Source: Inia geoffrensis (lineage: Eukaryota; Chordata; Mammalia; Artiodactyla; Iniidae). From it: DNA of 64,000 bases. The position numbers and the translations under genes were made by a program. The stretch covers positions 41,388,408 through 41,452,407 of the forward strand of contig CM070904.1 in NCBI GenBank assembly GCA_036417435.1, read 5' to 3'. Of the stretch, positions 11,986 through 23,204 are shown piece after piece; the first letter of the stretch is position 1, and each line of letters opens with the position of its first letter. A model generated the notes under the pieces. The model was not told the DNA's origin. It saw only the letters and a list, made by a program, of their open reading frames with translations, and did no database searches.

Positions 11986-13200
11986 TATCTTAATCCAGTA
12001 TCATTGTCCAGTCAGAAAATCAACACCAATCTGATATTTAAGTCAGAGAAGGACTTTTTTTTAATAGAAAAGCTTATGAAAGAGTCCAAAGAGCTGGAGA
12101 AGTAAAAGGAGAAGACCTTACCCAGATGTCAGGTAGACACTACCATCTGCAGGCCCATACCCAGAAGAGCATTCTTGCCCCCAGAATTGTTAGAACTGCC
12201 ACGTTCGGTGCTGCTGAAACCGCAGCAGGTAGCTGTGAGCGGGAGCCATCGTGTCTTCAGTTGATGGAGCTCCTGCTTCTCAAATGCTTCATCAGTGGAA
12301 CTTGGGCTGCTGATCCTGCCGCTGTTGCTACCACCTCTGAGACTGTCCGCCAGAAACAGAATGTCTGACTTCTTACTGATTTCCATTTTGGCAGGAGTAA
12401 TGCTAAGCGACAGAATATAACCAGAAACTTGCTAGCAAGGAAGCCTGCAAATTGCAGTTTGCAGGCTTCTAGCCCTAGCAGGTTTAAGGGCAACCTAGAA
12501 GGACAAGTTTGGGGCTGAAAAGTAATAGGTAAATGTCTCACAGATTAAAGGGAGACAAAAACTAAAGCATCTCTCCTCAGGTAGGAGTTTCAGTGGTCCT
12601 ATTTTTCTACATTTAGACCTTTTTATAATGTCTTCCAAGCCTTCTTTAAAAATGGTTTCTTAGGAACAGTTTATGATACTTAAAATGTAGAAGCAGTAAC
12701 TTTACTTGGTCACCGAGACGTTTAAAAGGAAACATACACGTCAAAGAATAAGTGAATGTTAGCAAAAAGCTATAAACAGTTTTCAATACCTGTTGCCATT
12801 TCCTTTCTGACAGCGAGCCCTGAGGTATGGGAAGCGTTGTCACAGGAGCTTGGCAAAAGATAGGCTAACAGATAGAGACTTCCTGTTCCAACGCCCTTAG
12901 TAACCTAAAAACACGTCATTTAACAGTTGTATGAAAAAGCTCTAGACTTGGAGTTAGGATGCATTCCTATTTTCATTTTCCTCCCTGCTTTGTTGGATGA
13001 TTTTGGTGTACGATATTGGTTAACACAGTGTGCTTTCTCTTCTCCGGAGAAAAAAGAGAGCCTGGATTAATTAAATCTCTTAAGGTCTTGTCCAACTTTT
13101 TTTGTTCTGTTTCATCAACGATGATGATGAGGACACACTCTAGAACTAATAGAATCTAGTTGTTATGAATTCTACCTAACCATACTGCCAGACACTGGAC
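11986..13200. other. Unassigned region, with a possible fossil repeat at 12050-12520
   Basis: The block around 12120-12480 is richer in GC and CpG than its neighbours and resembles a decayed LTR or retrocopy, but I cannot name it. It includes a perfect hairpin at 12440-12469. The rest is unique sequence. Confidence -1.
12440..12469. repeat. Perfect 12-bp inverted repeat with 6-base loop
   Basis: gaagcctgcaaa at 12440-12451 and its exact complement tttgcaggcttc at 12458-12469 are separated by ttgcag. No terminator or miRNA context is apparent. Confidence -1.
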
Positions 13201-14081
13201 TCTACACTCTGTACATAAAATAATCATCCTAATTAATACATTTGAAGCACCCCTATTTAAGAGAGGAGCAAATTAGGCGTAAGGACGTGAACTAGTTACC
13301 CTGCTTATGTGAAGACAGCTGAATCCAGAACTGAAACTAATTTTCAACTCTCCGATAAAAGCATTGAATGTGTAGGAGAAAGATGCCTGTAAATAACTAG
13401 ATGTGTTTTACATCCGAAGTCTCCTAGGTAGGCACTGTTACGGCAGGAACACCTGGAAGAATGGTAAGGTCATTTAATGCTTGTTTCCTTTTTACCAGTC
13501 CAGTCATGTGCTGTTCTTTGGTATAAGATACTTTATCTTCAGCATCTTGTGTCTTTATACTTCAGCACACTATATGTATTGATGTTAGGAAACCAATAAA
13601 TAGGGCAATGCATCACATTGGATTGCAAGTATATATTATTGCTTTCATAATGCTTGAGGATGATGTCATTTCTACAGAATTACATTTGATAATTTAATAT
13701 GGTCGATGAGTCATGATTAGTGCTTAAAAGTCATCAGCACTTGGGCTTTGCACACACCTCCAAATTGTTTGAAAGTTATGTCTAGTGAACTGTTGTGGGT
13801 GAACTCAGTGGTCAGACAGAAGTAAAATATTAGCACCCCTGATTTCCAGTCATTTCTCTGACCTGGAGTGGGGGTGGGGGTGGGGGTGGTGGTTGTTTCT
13901 GCTGCCTGGCAGTATAGCTGGCACAGGGGTGAAATTGCTATAGAGGCAGTTAGCCATTTGGGCATAGCTGTTCCTGGAATCTCAGGGTCCCACCTTATGG
14001 AAATGTCACAGTCCTTGTTTGGAAGGAAATCTATCTCAATTCATCACCACAGCATCTTTCTCGACCAAAAAAACCCCAAAC
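13201..14081. other. Mostly unique sequence, with a weak MIR trace
   Basis: A possible antisense MIR remnant lies at 13200-13370 (gagaggagcaaattaggcgt, then agttaccctgcttatgtg). The rest is unrecognised, apart from the G-rich run at 13868. Confidence -1.
13868..13892 (+). repeat. (GGGGGT)n run with G-quadruplex pattern
   Basis: Four or more runs of G separated by single T bases occur in about 25 bases, matching the usual G-quadruplex pattern. It is isolated from any promoter that I can see. Confidence -1.
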
Positions 14082-14300
14082 ATATTTATTGAACTTTCAC
14101 TCTGTCCCAGCCATCGTGCAAGGTAGGAGCTGTGACCACTGAGGACCGTGAGACCATCCCTGTCACCAAGAAGCTGGGACTCTGATGGGTAGGGGAGACT
14201 ACTCAAGAGATAAATTAGAATGGGTCATGCAAAGTGCAATGCAGGCTTGTCTAAGGAAAAGAAGCCCAGAGGAAGGCACAGTCAGACTCACCCCTTGCCT
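14082..14300 (-). mobile_element. L2 3' end fossil, antisense
   Basis: ttattgaactttcactctgt followed by ccagccatcgtgcaaggtag follows the antisense L2 3' pattern. Diverged. Confidence -1.
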
Positions 14301-14954
14301 CTCTGCCCTCTCTTTGGACCCCTTCCCTGGCCCATGCATTCATCCCTCATCGGCAGGGCTGTCCTGATACGGGGGAATAGAGCTGTTAGTGTCTCAGCCC
14401 TGTTTGTTGTCTGTGATCAGAGCATGGTTGGAGGGGGTGGAGATGCCAGCTGGCAAGGCTGTTGTTGGAAGATCAGGGACAGTAGAGGGATGCTGGCATC
14501 GGCCTGGCTGTTGAGACTTCTCTGACAATTTGGCTTCCCGTACAGCAGGAGTGCTCCTTAGCGTGTGGTCACCGTGTCGAACGGCAGAGCATTGGAGGGC
14601 CTGTCGGTTATAGGACATCCACACAGCCGAGCAGTCATGTGTCCCTGGCGGGTATCCCTGGTCTGTTAAGTAACCTCAGCCCATGTCCTGTGTTACTTTT
14701 GAGCATGAGATACCCAGTGCTTGAATCCCACCTCACCCCCCCACCCTGGGGAGGTTATAAAGCACAGTCCCAGTCCTCCTTGGGCCTGCCCTCCGTAAAC
14801 CTGTACAGCCTCCTACAAGGAGATAAATGTCCCTTTCTCCTGAACTCAGCCTGAGGACTGTATAGGCTGGGCCATCTTTTTCTGAGGTTTGGACCAGCTC
14901 AGATGGTGCAGTAACCACAGCATCCCCATGGATGCTCTGAATAAATAGCATCTA
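14301..14954. other. Unique non-coding sequence, moderately GC-rich
   Basis: Small open frames exist on both strands but show no family motif and no splice-site support. Confidence -1.
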
Positions 14955-15175
14955 GGTGTAAAATACCTAGGCTTAATTCCTAAGTTTGTGCGTGTTTCTT
15001 TTGTAACGTAGGTCAGTTTGTGTCTCAGTTTCTTCACCTCAAAAGCAGAATGATAACAACCCAGAAATCCCACAGTGTTGTGACTGCCTTTCATGCTTAC
15101 TTTTCTTCTCTGTGGTTAGCATATTTCCGGCCACGTAGGAATGACTTGACGAACGTTTGTTGAATGAATTTCAGG
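14955..15175 (+). mobile_element. MIR SINE
   Basis: ctcagtttcttcacctcaaa, aatgataacaacccagaaat and the tail gaacgtttgttgaatgaatt are in MIR order. Confidence -1.
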
Positions 15176-15544
15176 AGAGGGAAAGGAAGCAATTCCAAGT
15201 GGCTTTTTTTTTAAATAAATGAGGAGAGAATAAGGATGGGGTAACAGTGAAATTCCTTAGCAGTTAGAAACCTTAGTTGCAACTCCTTTGGTTCTGCACT
15301 TTCTATTCCTTTGTGTTATTTCATTGATGTTATAAACCCAGCTTCATGACGGCAGAGTTTGCAGTAAACCCACCTGCTGCTTGAATGAGAACAAAGCAGA
15401 TTTTGATTAGAAATCTCTCAGCAGAGCAGAATGGAGCACATAGAATTATTCGTTGTGATACAATATATATTTACCCCAGATAGATCATTTCTGCATTTAA
15501 GACTCCGCCAGTTACTACCATTTGTGCTGGGTGATTGCATTCAA

Positions 15545-15672
15545 ACTAGTTGTGTATCTGTCTGATGGCAAGGATCACATCTTACTCATCTTTAAATATC
15601 CCTAACACATGGTGGAGGATGTTCCACATCGCGGTTACTAAACAGACATGTGTATTGAGTGAATATGCTGGA
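15545..15672 (+). mobile_element. L2 3' end fossil
   Basis: tctgatggcaaggatcacat, then ctttaaatatccctaacaca and a tgtattgagtgaatatg tail follow the sense L2 3' end. Confidence -1.
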
Positions 15673-16471
15673 GGATTAGTGTTTGACATTGTAAATGCCA
15701 CAATCTACAAATCTGCAAGGAGTGATGTACTTCCTTTAGGCCAATGTAATGCTGTAAATATCATTTCAGATTCACGGATACAGAAATGGACTGTGAGGAC
15801 AGTCAGTGCTCTGATTACAGGTTGTGTTTGTTATGTTAATCGCTTTTTCTTCCATTAATTCAAAGTTCAAGTTTTGCTACATTAATTTCATTTGTCAGTA
15901 TACTCTTCACATATTTTCCATGTGTCCATGTTACGTCTCCATAAGAGATCATCATATTTTCAGTGCCAGAAAGCCCTGGTTCTTCTCACATTTGGAATTT
16001 CCCATAGTGTCTTGAATCATGGGCTTGTAGAGGTAAGAAGACGCTTAGAAATTATTGAATCCAATCCATAGTTTCCTGAGCCACTGTCAACTTTGTGCCC
16101 TCACACAGAACAGGAAGGGTACTAGAAGAGTTGATATGATAACTACTTTATTTTCAAACTATGCTGTGGTAAGTTTCTCATCTCACTCTGAAAATTTCTA
16201 AGAACCATTTGAGATCCTTCGATTATATGACAGACACAGTCGGTTGCCCACCCAACGATTATCTGCCAATAGCCGTTCTTTCCATTCCTTTCTTCATACT
16301 CATAGAACCCAAATGTGTTCAGTCAATTACACATTCAGCTCCACTGAGTTTAGCGAGATGGTCTAAGCGAGCCATGGTTATTCCGTGATGCTGCTTTAGT
16401 CAGCCCCATGACCCAGTTCTTACAATCTCTACTTACAGAACTCTTTGTAAGCTCAAGGGTGGGACTCAGAC
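15673..16471. other. Unique non-coding sequence
   Basis: No supported feature. A fragment near 16020-16110 vaguely resembles a core-SINE. Confidence -1.
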
Positions 16472-16484
16472 ACCATCATTTTTT
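16472..16484. repeat. Target site duplication of the large L1, left copy
   Basis: accatcatttttt matches the copies at 22093-22105 and 22314-22326. The rebuilt empty site reads tttttt/aaagg, a canonical L1 endonuclease cut. Confidence -1.
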
Positions 16485-16884
16485 CTTTTTTTTATTCACA
16501 TCTCTATTGGAGTATAATTGCTTTACAAACGTGTGCTAGTTTCTGCTGTATAACAAAGTGAATCAGCTGTACATACACATATATCCCCATATATCCTCCC
16601 TCTTGCGTCTCCCTCCCACCCTCCCTATCCCACCCCTCTAGATGGTCAGAAAGCACTGAGCGGATCTCCCTGTGCTATGCGGCTGCTTCCCACTAGCTAT
16701 CTATATTACATTTGGTAGTGTGTATATGTCCATGCCACTCTCTCACTTCGTCCCAGCTTACCCTTCCCCCTCCCCGTGTCCTCAAGTCCATTCTCTACGT
16801 CTGCGTCCTTATTCCTGTCTTGCCCCTAGGTTCTTCAGAAACTTTTTTTTTTTTTTTTTTAGATTCCATATATATATGTGTTAG

Positions 16885-19800
16885 CATACAGTACTGTTTT
16901 TCTGACTAACTTCACTCTGTAAGACAGTCTCTGGGTCCATCCACCTCACTACAAATAACTCAATTTCATTTCTTTTTATGGCTGAGTAATATTCTTTTGT
17001 ATATATGAGCCACATCTTCTTTATCCATTCGTCAGTCGATGGGCACTTAGGTTGCTTCCATGTCCTGGCTATTGTAAATAGAGCTGCAATGAACATTTTG
17101 GTACATGACTCTTTTTGAATTATGGTTTCCTCAGGGTATGTGCGCAGTAGTGGGATTGCTGGGTCATATGGTAGTTCTATTTTTCGTTTTTTAAGGAACG
17201 TCCAGACTGTTCTCCATAGTGGCTGGATCAATATACATTCACCAACAGAGCAAGAGTGTTCCCTTTTCTCCACACCCTCTCCAGCATTTATTGTTTGTAG
17301 ATTTTTTGATGATGGCCATTCTGACCGGTGTGAGATGATACGTCATTGTAGTTTTGATTTGCATTTCTCTAATGATTAGTGATGTGGAGCATCCTTTCAT
17401 GTGTTTGTTGGCAATCTGTATATCTTCTTTGGAGAAATGTCTATTTAGGTCTTCTGCCCATTTTTGGATTGGGCTGTTTGTTTCTTAGATATTGAGCTGC
17501 ATGAGCTTGTTGTATATTTTAGAGATTAATCGTTTGTCAGTTGCTTCATTTGCAAATATTTTCTCCCATTCTGAGGGTTGTCTTTTCATCTTCTTTATAG
17601 TTTCCTTTGTTGTGCAAAAGCTTTTAAGTTTCATTAGGTTCCATTAGTTTAGTTTTGTTTTTATTTCCATCTTGCTAAGGAGGTGGGTCAAAAAAGATCT
17701 TGCTGTGATTTATGTCATAGGGTGTTCAGCCTATGTTTTCCTCTCAAAGTTTTATAGTGTCTGGCCTTACATTTAGGCCTTTAATCTATTTTGAGTTTAT
17801 TTTTGTGTATGGTGTTAGGGAGTGTTCTAATTTCATTCTTCTATATGTAGCGGTCCAGTTTTCCCAGCACCATTTATTGAAGAGGCTGTCTTTTCTCCAT
17901 TGTATCTTCTTGCCTCCTTTATCAAAGATAAGATGACCATATGTTCGTGGGTTTATCTCTGGGCTTTCTCTCCTGTTCCATTGATCTATATTTCTGTTTT
18001 TGTGCCAGTGCTGGTGTACTGTCTTGATTACTGTAACTTGGTAGTATAGTCTGAGCTCAGGGAGCCTGATTCCTCCAACTCCATTTTTCTTTCTCAAGAT
18101 TGCTTTGGCTATTCAGGGTCATTTGTGTTTCCATACAAATTGTAAAATTTTTTGTTCTAGTTCTGTGAAGAATGCCACTGGTAGTTTGATAGGGATTGCG
18201 TTGAATCTGTAGATTGCTTTGGGTAGTAGAGTCATTTTCACAATGTTGATTCTTCCAATCCAAGAACGTGGTATATCTCTCCATCCATTTGTATCATCGT
18301 TAATTTCTTTCATCAGTGTCTTATAGTTTTCTGCATACAGTTATTTTGGTCTCCCTAGGTAGGTTTATTCCTAAGTATTTTACTGTTTTTGTTGCAATGG
18401 TAAATGGGAGTGTTTCCTTAATTTCTCTTTCAGACTTTTCATCATTAGTGTATAGGAATGCAAAAGATTTCTGTGTATTAATACTGTATCCTGCTACTTT
18501 ACCAAATTCATTGATTAGCTCTAGTAGTTCTCAGGTAGCATCTTTAGGATTCTCTATGTAGAGTATCATGTCATCTGCAAACAGTGACAGTTTTACTTCT
18601 TCTTTTCCAATTTGTATTCCTTTTATTTCTTTTTCTTCTCTGATTGCTGTGTCTAAAACTTCCAAAACTAGGTTGAATAATAGTGGTGAGAGTGCGCAAC
18701 CTTATCTTGTTCCTGATCTTCGTGGAAATGCTTTCAGTTTTTCACCATTGAGGATGATGTTGGCCGTGGGTGTGTCATATATGGCCTTTATTATGTTGAG
18801 GTAAGTTCCCTCAATGCCTACTTTCTGCAGGGTTTTTATCATAAATGGGTGTTGAATTTTGTCGAAAGCTTCCTCTGCATCTATTGAGATGATCATATGG
18901 CTTTTCTCCTTCAATTTGTTAATATGGTGTATCACGTTGATTGATTTGCGTATATTGAAGAATCCTTGCATTCCTGGGGTAAACCCCACTTGATCATGGT
19001 GTATGATCCTTTTAATGTGCTGTTGGATTCTATTTGCTAGTATTTTGTTGAGGATTTTTGCATCTATGTTCATCAGTGATTTTGACCTGTAGTTTTCTTT
19101 TTTTGTGACATCTTTATCTGGTTTTGGTATCAGGGTGATGGTGGCCTTGTAGAATGAGTTTGTGAGTGCTATATTTTGAAAGAGTTTAAGAAGGATAGGA
19201 TTTAGCTCTTTTCTAAATGTTTGATAGAATTCGCCTATGAAGCCATCTGGTCCTGGGCTTTTGTTTGTTGGAAGATTTTTAATCACAGTTCGAATTTCAG
19301 TGCTTGTGATTGGTCTGTTTATATTTTCGATTTCTTCCTGGTTCAGTCTCAGAATGTTGTGCTTTTCTAAGAATTTGTCCATTTCTTCCAGGTTGTCCAT
19401 TTTATTGGCATAGAGTTGCTTGTAATAATTTCTCATGATCCTTTGTATTTCTGCAGTGTCCGTTGTTACTTCTCCTTTTTCATTGCTAATTGTGTTGATT
19501 TGAGTCTTCACCCTTTTTTTCTTGATGAGGCTGGCTAATGGTTTATCAATTTTCTTTAACTTCTCAAAGAACCAGCTTTTAGTTTTATTGATCTTTGCTA
19601 TCGTTTCCTTCATTTCATTTTCATTTTTATCTGATCTTTATGAGTTCTTTCCTTCTGCTAACCTTGGGGGCTTTTTTGTTCTTCTTTCTCTAATTGCTTT
19701 AGGTGTAAGGTTAGGTTGTTTATTTGAGATTTTTCTTGTTTCTTGAGGTAGGATTGTATTGGTATAAACTTCCCTCTTAGAACTGCTTTTGCTGCATCCC

Positions 19801-20657
19801 ATAGGTTTTGGGTCATCGTGTTTTCAGTGTCATTTGCTTCTAGGTTTTTTTTGGATCCCTCTTTGATTTCTTCAGTTATCTCTTGGTTATTTAGTAGTGT
19901 ATTATTTAGCCTCCATGTGTTTGTATTTTTTACAGATTTTTTCCTGTAATTGATATCTAGTCCCATAGTGCTGTGGTCGGAAAGGATACTTGATATGATT
20001 TCAATTTTCTTAAATTTACCAAGGCTTCATTTGTTACCCAAGGTATGATGTATCCTGGAGAATGTTCCATGAGCACTTGAGGAGAAAGTATATTCTGTTG
20101 TTTTTGGATGGAATGTCCTATAAATATCAATTAAGTCCACTTTGTTCAATGTATTATTTAAAGGTTGTGTTTCCTTATTTATTTTTATTTTGGATGATCT
20201 GTCCATTGGTGAAAGTGGGGAGTTAATGTCCCCTACTATGATTGTGTGAGTGTCGATTTCCCTTTTATGGCTGTTAGCGTTTGCCTTATATATTGAAGTG
20301 CTCCTATTAGGTGCATAAACATTTACAGTTGTTATATCTTAGTCTTGGATTGATCCCTTGATCATTATTTTAATGTCCTTCTTTGTCTCTTGTAATAGTC
20401 TTTATTTTAAAGTCTATTTTGTCTGATATGAGAATTGCTACTCCAGCTTTCTTTTGATTTCCGTTTGCATGGAATATCTTTTTCCATCCCCTCACTTTCA
20501 GTCTGTGTATGTCCCTAGGTCTGAAGTGGGTCTCTTGCAGACAGCATATATACGGGTGTTGTTTTTGTATCCATTCAGCCAGTCTGTGTCTTTTGGTGGG
20601 AGCATTTAATCCATTTACATTTAAGGTAATTATTGATATGTATGTTCCTATTACCAT
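16885..20657 (-). pseudogene. L1 ORF2 (endonuclease and reverse transcriptase), broken
   Basis: The protein starts at 20657 with MVIGTYISIITLNVNGLNAP, the L1 endonuclease N-terminus, followed by CCLQETHF. A 303-residue open piece (19613-18702) covers the front of the reverse transcriptase, including NKSPGPDGF and the [10 protein letters not shown] region. It ends at a TAA (18702-18704) where the family has CAA, a single C-to-T change. The FADDM catalytic motif survives just beyond it at 18567-18581. The C-terminal part is open again at 17273-16881, with [12 protein letters not shown] and [11 protein letters not shown]. Intact ORF2 is about 1,275 residues. Several frameshifts separate the pieces. 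Confidence -1.
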
Positions 20658-20704
20658 TTTCTTAATTGTTTTGGGTTTGCTATTGTAGGTCTTATCCGTC
20701 TTTT

Positions 20705-20901
20705 TTTTTTTTTTTTCTTTTTTTGCTGTACACGGGCCCCTCACTGTTGTGGCCTCTCCCGTTGTGGAGCACAGGCTCAGCAGCCATGGCTCACGGGCCT
20801 AGCCGCTCCTCGGCATGTAGGATCTTCCCGGACCAGGGCACGAACCCATGTCCCTTGCGTCGGCAGGCGGACTCTCAACCCCTGCGCCACCAGAGAAGCC
20901 C
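20705..20901 (-). mobile_element. CHR-type SINE, short form with internal deletion, antisense
   Basis: It inserted between ORF1 and ORF2 of the L1. A T-run opens it (antisense poly A), and the head is at the right end (accagagaagcccattatcc). Compared with the copy at 22106 it lacks about 15 bases between gagcacaggct and cagcagccatgg. The likely imperfect duplications are ttatccgtcttt (20692 on) and ttatccttctct (20902 on). It must be younger than the L1. Confidence -1.
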
Positions 20902-20934
20902 ATTATCCTTCTCTTTTGTTCCCTGCCTAGAGAA

Positions 20935-21796
20935 GTTCCTTTAGCATTTGTTTTAAATCAGGTTTGTTGGTGCTGAATTCTCTTAGCTTTTGCTTGTCTG
21001 TAAAGGTCTTAGTTTCTCCTTTGGATCTGAATGAGATCCTTGCTGGGTAGAGTAATCTTGGATGTAGGTTTTTCCCTTTTATCACTTAAATATGCCCTGC
21101 CACTCCCTTCTGGCTTTCAGAGTTTCTGCTGAAAGATCAGCTGTTAACTGTATGGGGATTCCCTTGTATGTTATTTGTTGCTTTTAATATTTTTTCTTTT
21201 TATTTAATTTTTGATACTTTGCTTAATATGTGTCTTGGCATGTTTCTCCCTGGTTTTATCCTGTATGGTTCTCTCTGTGCTTCCTGGACTTGATTGACTC
21301 TTTCCTTTCCCATATTAGGGAAGTTTTCAACTATAATCTCTTCAAATATTTTCTCAGTCCCTTTCTTTTTCTCCTCTTCTTCTATAATTCGAATGTTGGT
21401 GCGTTTAATGTTATCCCAGAGGTCTCTGAGACTGTCCTCGATTCTTTTCATTCTTTTTTCTTTATTTTGCCCTCTGGTAGTTATTTCCACTATTTTATCT
21501 TCCAGGTCACTTACCCATTCTTCTGCTTCAGTTATTCTGCTATTGATTCCTTCTAGAGTATTTTTAATTTCATTCATTGTGTTGTTCATCATTGTTTGCT
21601 TGCTCTTTAGTTCTTCTGGTTCCTTGTTAAATGTTTCTTGTATTTTCTCCATTTTATTTCCAGGATTTTGGATCATCTTTACTGTCATTACTCTGAATCC
21701 TTTTTCAGGTGGACTTCCTGTTTCCTCTTCATTTGTTTGTTCTGGTGGGTTTTTACCTTCCTCCTTCATCTGCTGTGTATTTCTCTGTCTTCTCAT
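20935..21796 (-). pseudogene. L1 ORF1 (RNA-binding protein), broken
   Basis: A 198-residue open piece (21796-21200) begins MRRQRNTQQMKEEGKNPPEQ and contains a long coiled-coil-like stretch (NTLEGINSRITEAEEWVSDL). It then enters the RRM-like domain (GTEKIFEEIIVENFPNMGKE). After PGRNMPRHILSKVSKIK the frame breaks, but the C-terminal domain is still readable in another frame down to about 20935, including KTFTDKQKLREFS. The usual length is about 300-340 residues. Confidence -1.
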
Positions 21797-22105
21797 TTTG
21801 CCTAACTTACTGTATTTGGGGTCTCCTTTTCACAGGCTGCAGGTTCATAGTTCCTGTTGGTTTTGGTGTCTTCCCCAGTGGGTAATGTTGGTTCTGTGAG
21901 TTGGGTAGGCTTCCTGGTGGAGGGGACTGGTGCCTGTGTTCTGGTGGATGAGGCTGGTTCTTGTCTTTCTGGTGGGCAGGACCATGTCCGGTGGTGTGTT
22001 TTGGGGTGTCTGTGAACTCATTATGCTTTTATGCAGCCTCTCTGCTAATGGGTAGCTTGTGTTCCTGTCTTGCTAGTTTTTTGGCATAGGGTACCATCAT
22101 TTTTT

Positions 22106-22311
22106 TTTTTTTTTTGGGGGGGTACGCGGGCCTCTCACTGTTGTGGCCTCTCCCGTTGCGGAGCGCAGGCTCCGGACGCGCGGGCTCAGCGGCCATGGCT
22201 CACGGGCCCCACCGCTCCACGTCATGTGGGATCCTCCCGGACCGGGGCACGAACCCGTGTCCCCTGCATCGGCAGGTGGACTCTCAACCACTGCGCCACC
22301 AGGGAAGCCCA
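22106..22311 (-). mobile_element. CHR-type SINE, short form, antisense, at the L1 5' edge
   Basis: After a T-run come cgcgggcctctcactgttgt and the head ggaagccc at the right end, with the B box visible antisense as ggggcacgaacccgt. It is CpG-rich, so it is relatively young. The flanking duplications gtaccatcatttttt lie at 22091-22105 and 22312-22326. It lies inside the right-hand target duplication of the large L1. Confidence -1.
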
Positions 22312-22326
22312 GTACCATCATTTTTT

Positions 22327-23204
22327 AAAGGTTATTTTATATTCTAAATGTGAAGCCATGGTGGAAAACCACTGCTGTAGCACATTTGAACAAATACGTT
22401 CTCAACACATGCCTCTTAGTTAAAAAACACATTGAGGGGATTTAATTTTATATCAAGGTAGTTTCTTTATGGATTTCTTCCGCCATTAAAATAGTCTACT
22501 AATCAATGTCTGGATTTCATCCAGCTCTATTTACAGTCTACTGAGTGAAACTGCATGTGTGTTTACTGCCTTGAAACCCAAACAACAGCAACAAACGGAA
22601 ATTCCTGCAGCTTTGAGTTTTGTAGCCTGTCAGAATATCAAAAGATTTGACATCAAAAGCTCATTTTAAAAGAATGCCTTGAGCTTCGGTAAGCCACTGG
22701 AAAATCCCCGCCCAGCCTGGGGAGGCTGTGCAGTTCGCCTAAGAGACATTTTCCAACTCATGACGGAGTTTGTTGTGTGGAAGCCCCTCCTCCCCATCCC
22801 TGCCATTGGCTACTGGAATTTGCTGCTTGGTGGGCAGCACGACGGGGGCCCATGCTTGTTAGAGCTCACAGTAGATTTTGCTTTCTTTCCTGCTCACTAC
22901 CATTTTTGGGTCCAGGATATTCTGGAGCACAGTGTGCCTCCTCAGCTTCCCACACAATCAAGAACAGCAGTATCTGCAGTATCTATTTAATAGGTGCCTC
23001 CAGTTTCCTTGTTTCTGTTTGCCAAACCAACGTCAGAGAGTCAACCGCCATGCATTAAACGTTGAATAAGCAACAGTGCCAATTCACAAAGAGCTTAGAT
23101 TCTGCTTTTTAGGCATTGAGTGTGCAGAAAAAGAATATGCGTTCGTAAGGTCACGAAGTCCATGTGCAGTGGTTTGAGGTGAACTTCCAATCTTAGGTCG
23201 TTCC
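22327..23204. other. Unique non-coding sequence
   Basis: Open frames at 22679-23069 overlap in different phases and carry no recognisable domain; no exon signals support them. Confidence -1.

Larger units (their letters stand above)
16485..22090 (-). mobile_element. Nearly full-length L1 retrotransposon, antisense
   Basis: Read on the minus strand, the order is a short 5' UTR (22090-21797), ORF1 (21796-about 20935), a spacer holding a SINE, ORF2 (20657-about 16885) and a 3' UTR with an interrupted poly A tail ending at 16485. Without the SINE it is about 5.4 kb. It is bounded by accatcatttttt duplications at 16472-16484 and 22093-22105. ORF2 has at least one nonsense codon and several frameshifts, and ORF1 is shifted near its C-terminal third, so the copy is dead. 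Its 3' UTR is the same type as the copies ending at 55005 and starting at 59779. Confidence -1.

Noticed and set aside
18702..19613. 303-residue minus-strand open frame as a host gene
   Set aside because: The protein is L1 reverse transcriptase ([15 protein letters not shown]) inside a complete L1 with target duplications.
21294..21899. 201-residue plus-strand open frame rich in Ser, Leu and Phe
   Set aside because: It is the antisense shadow of L1 ORF1 and the L1 5' UTR.
22679..23069. Overlapping open frames upstream of the LTR as an exon
   Set aside because: No domain, no convincing splice pair, and three frames are open over the same bases.
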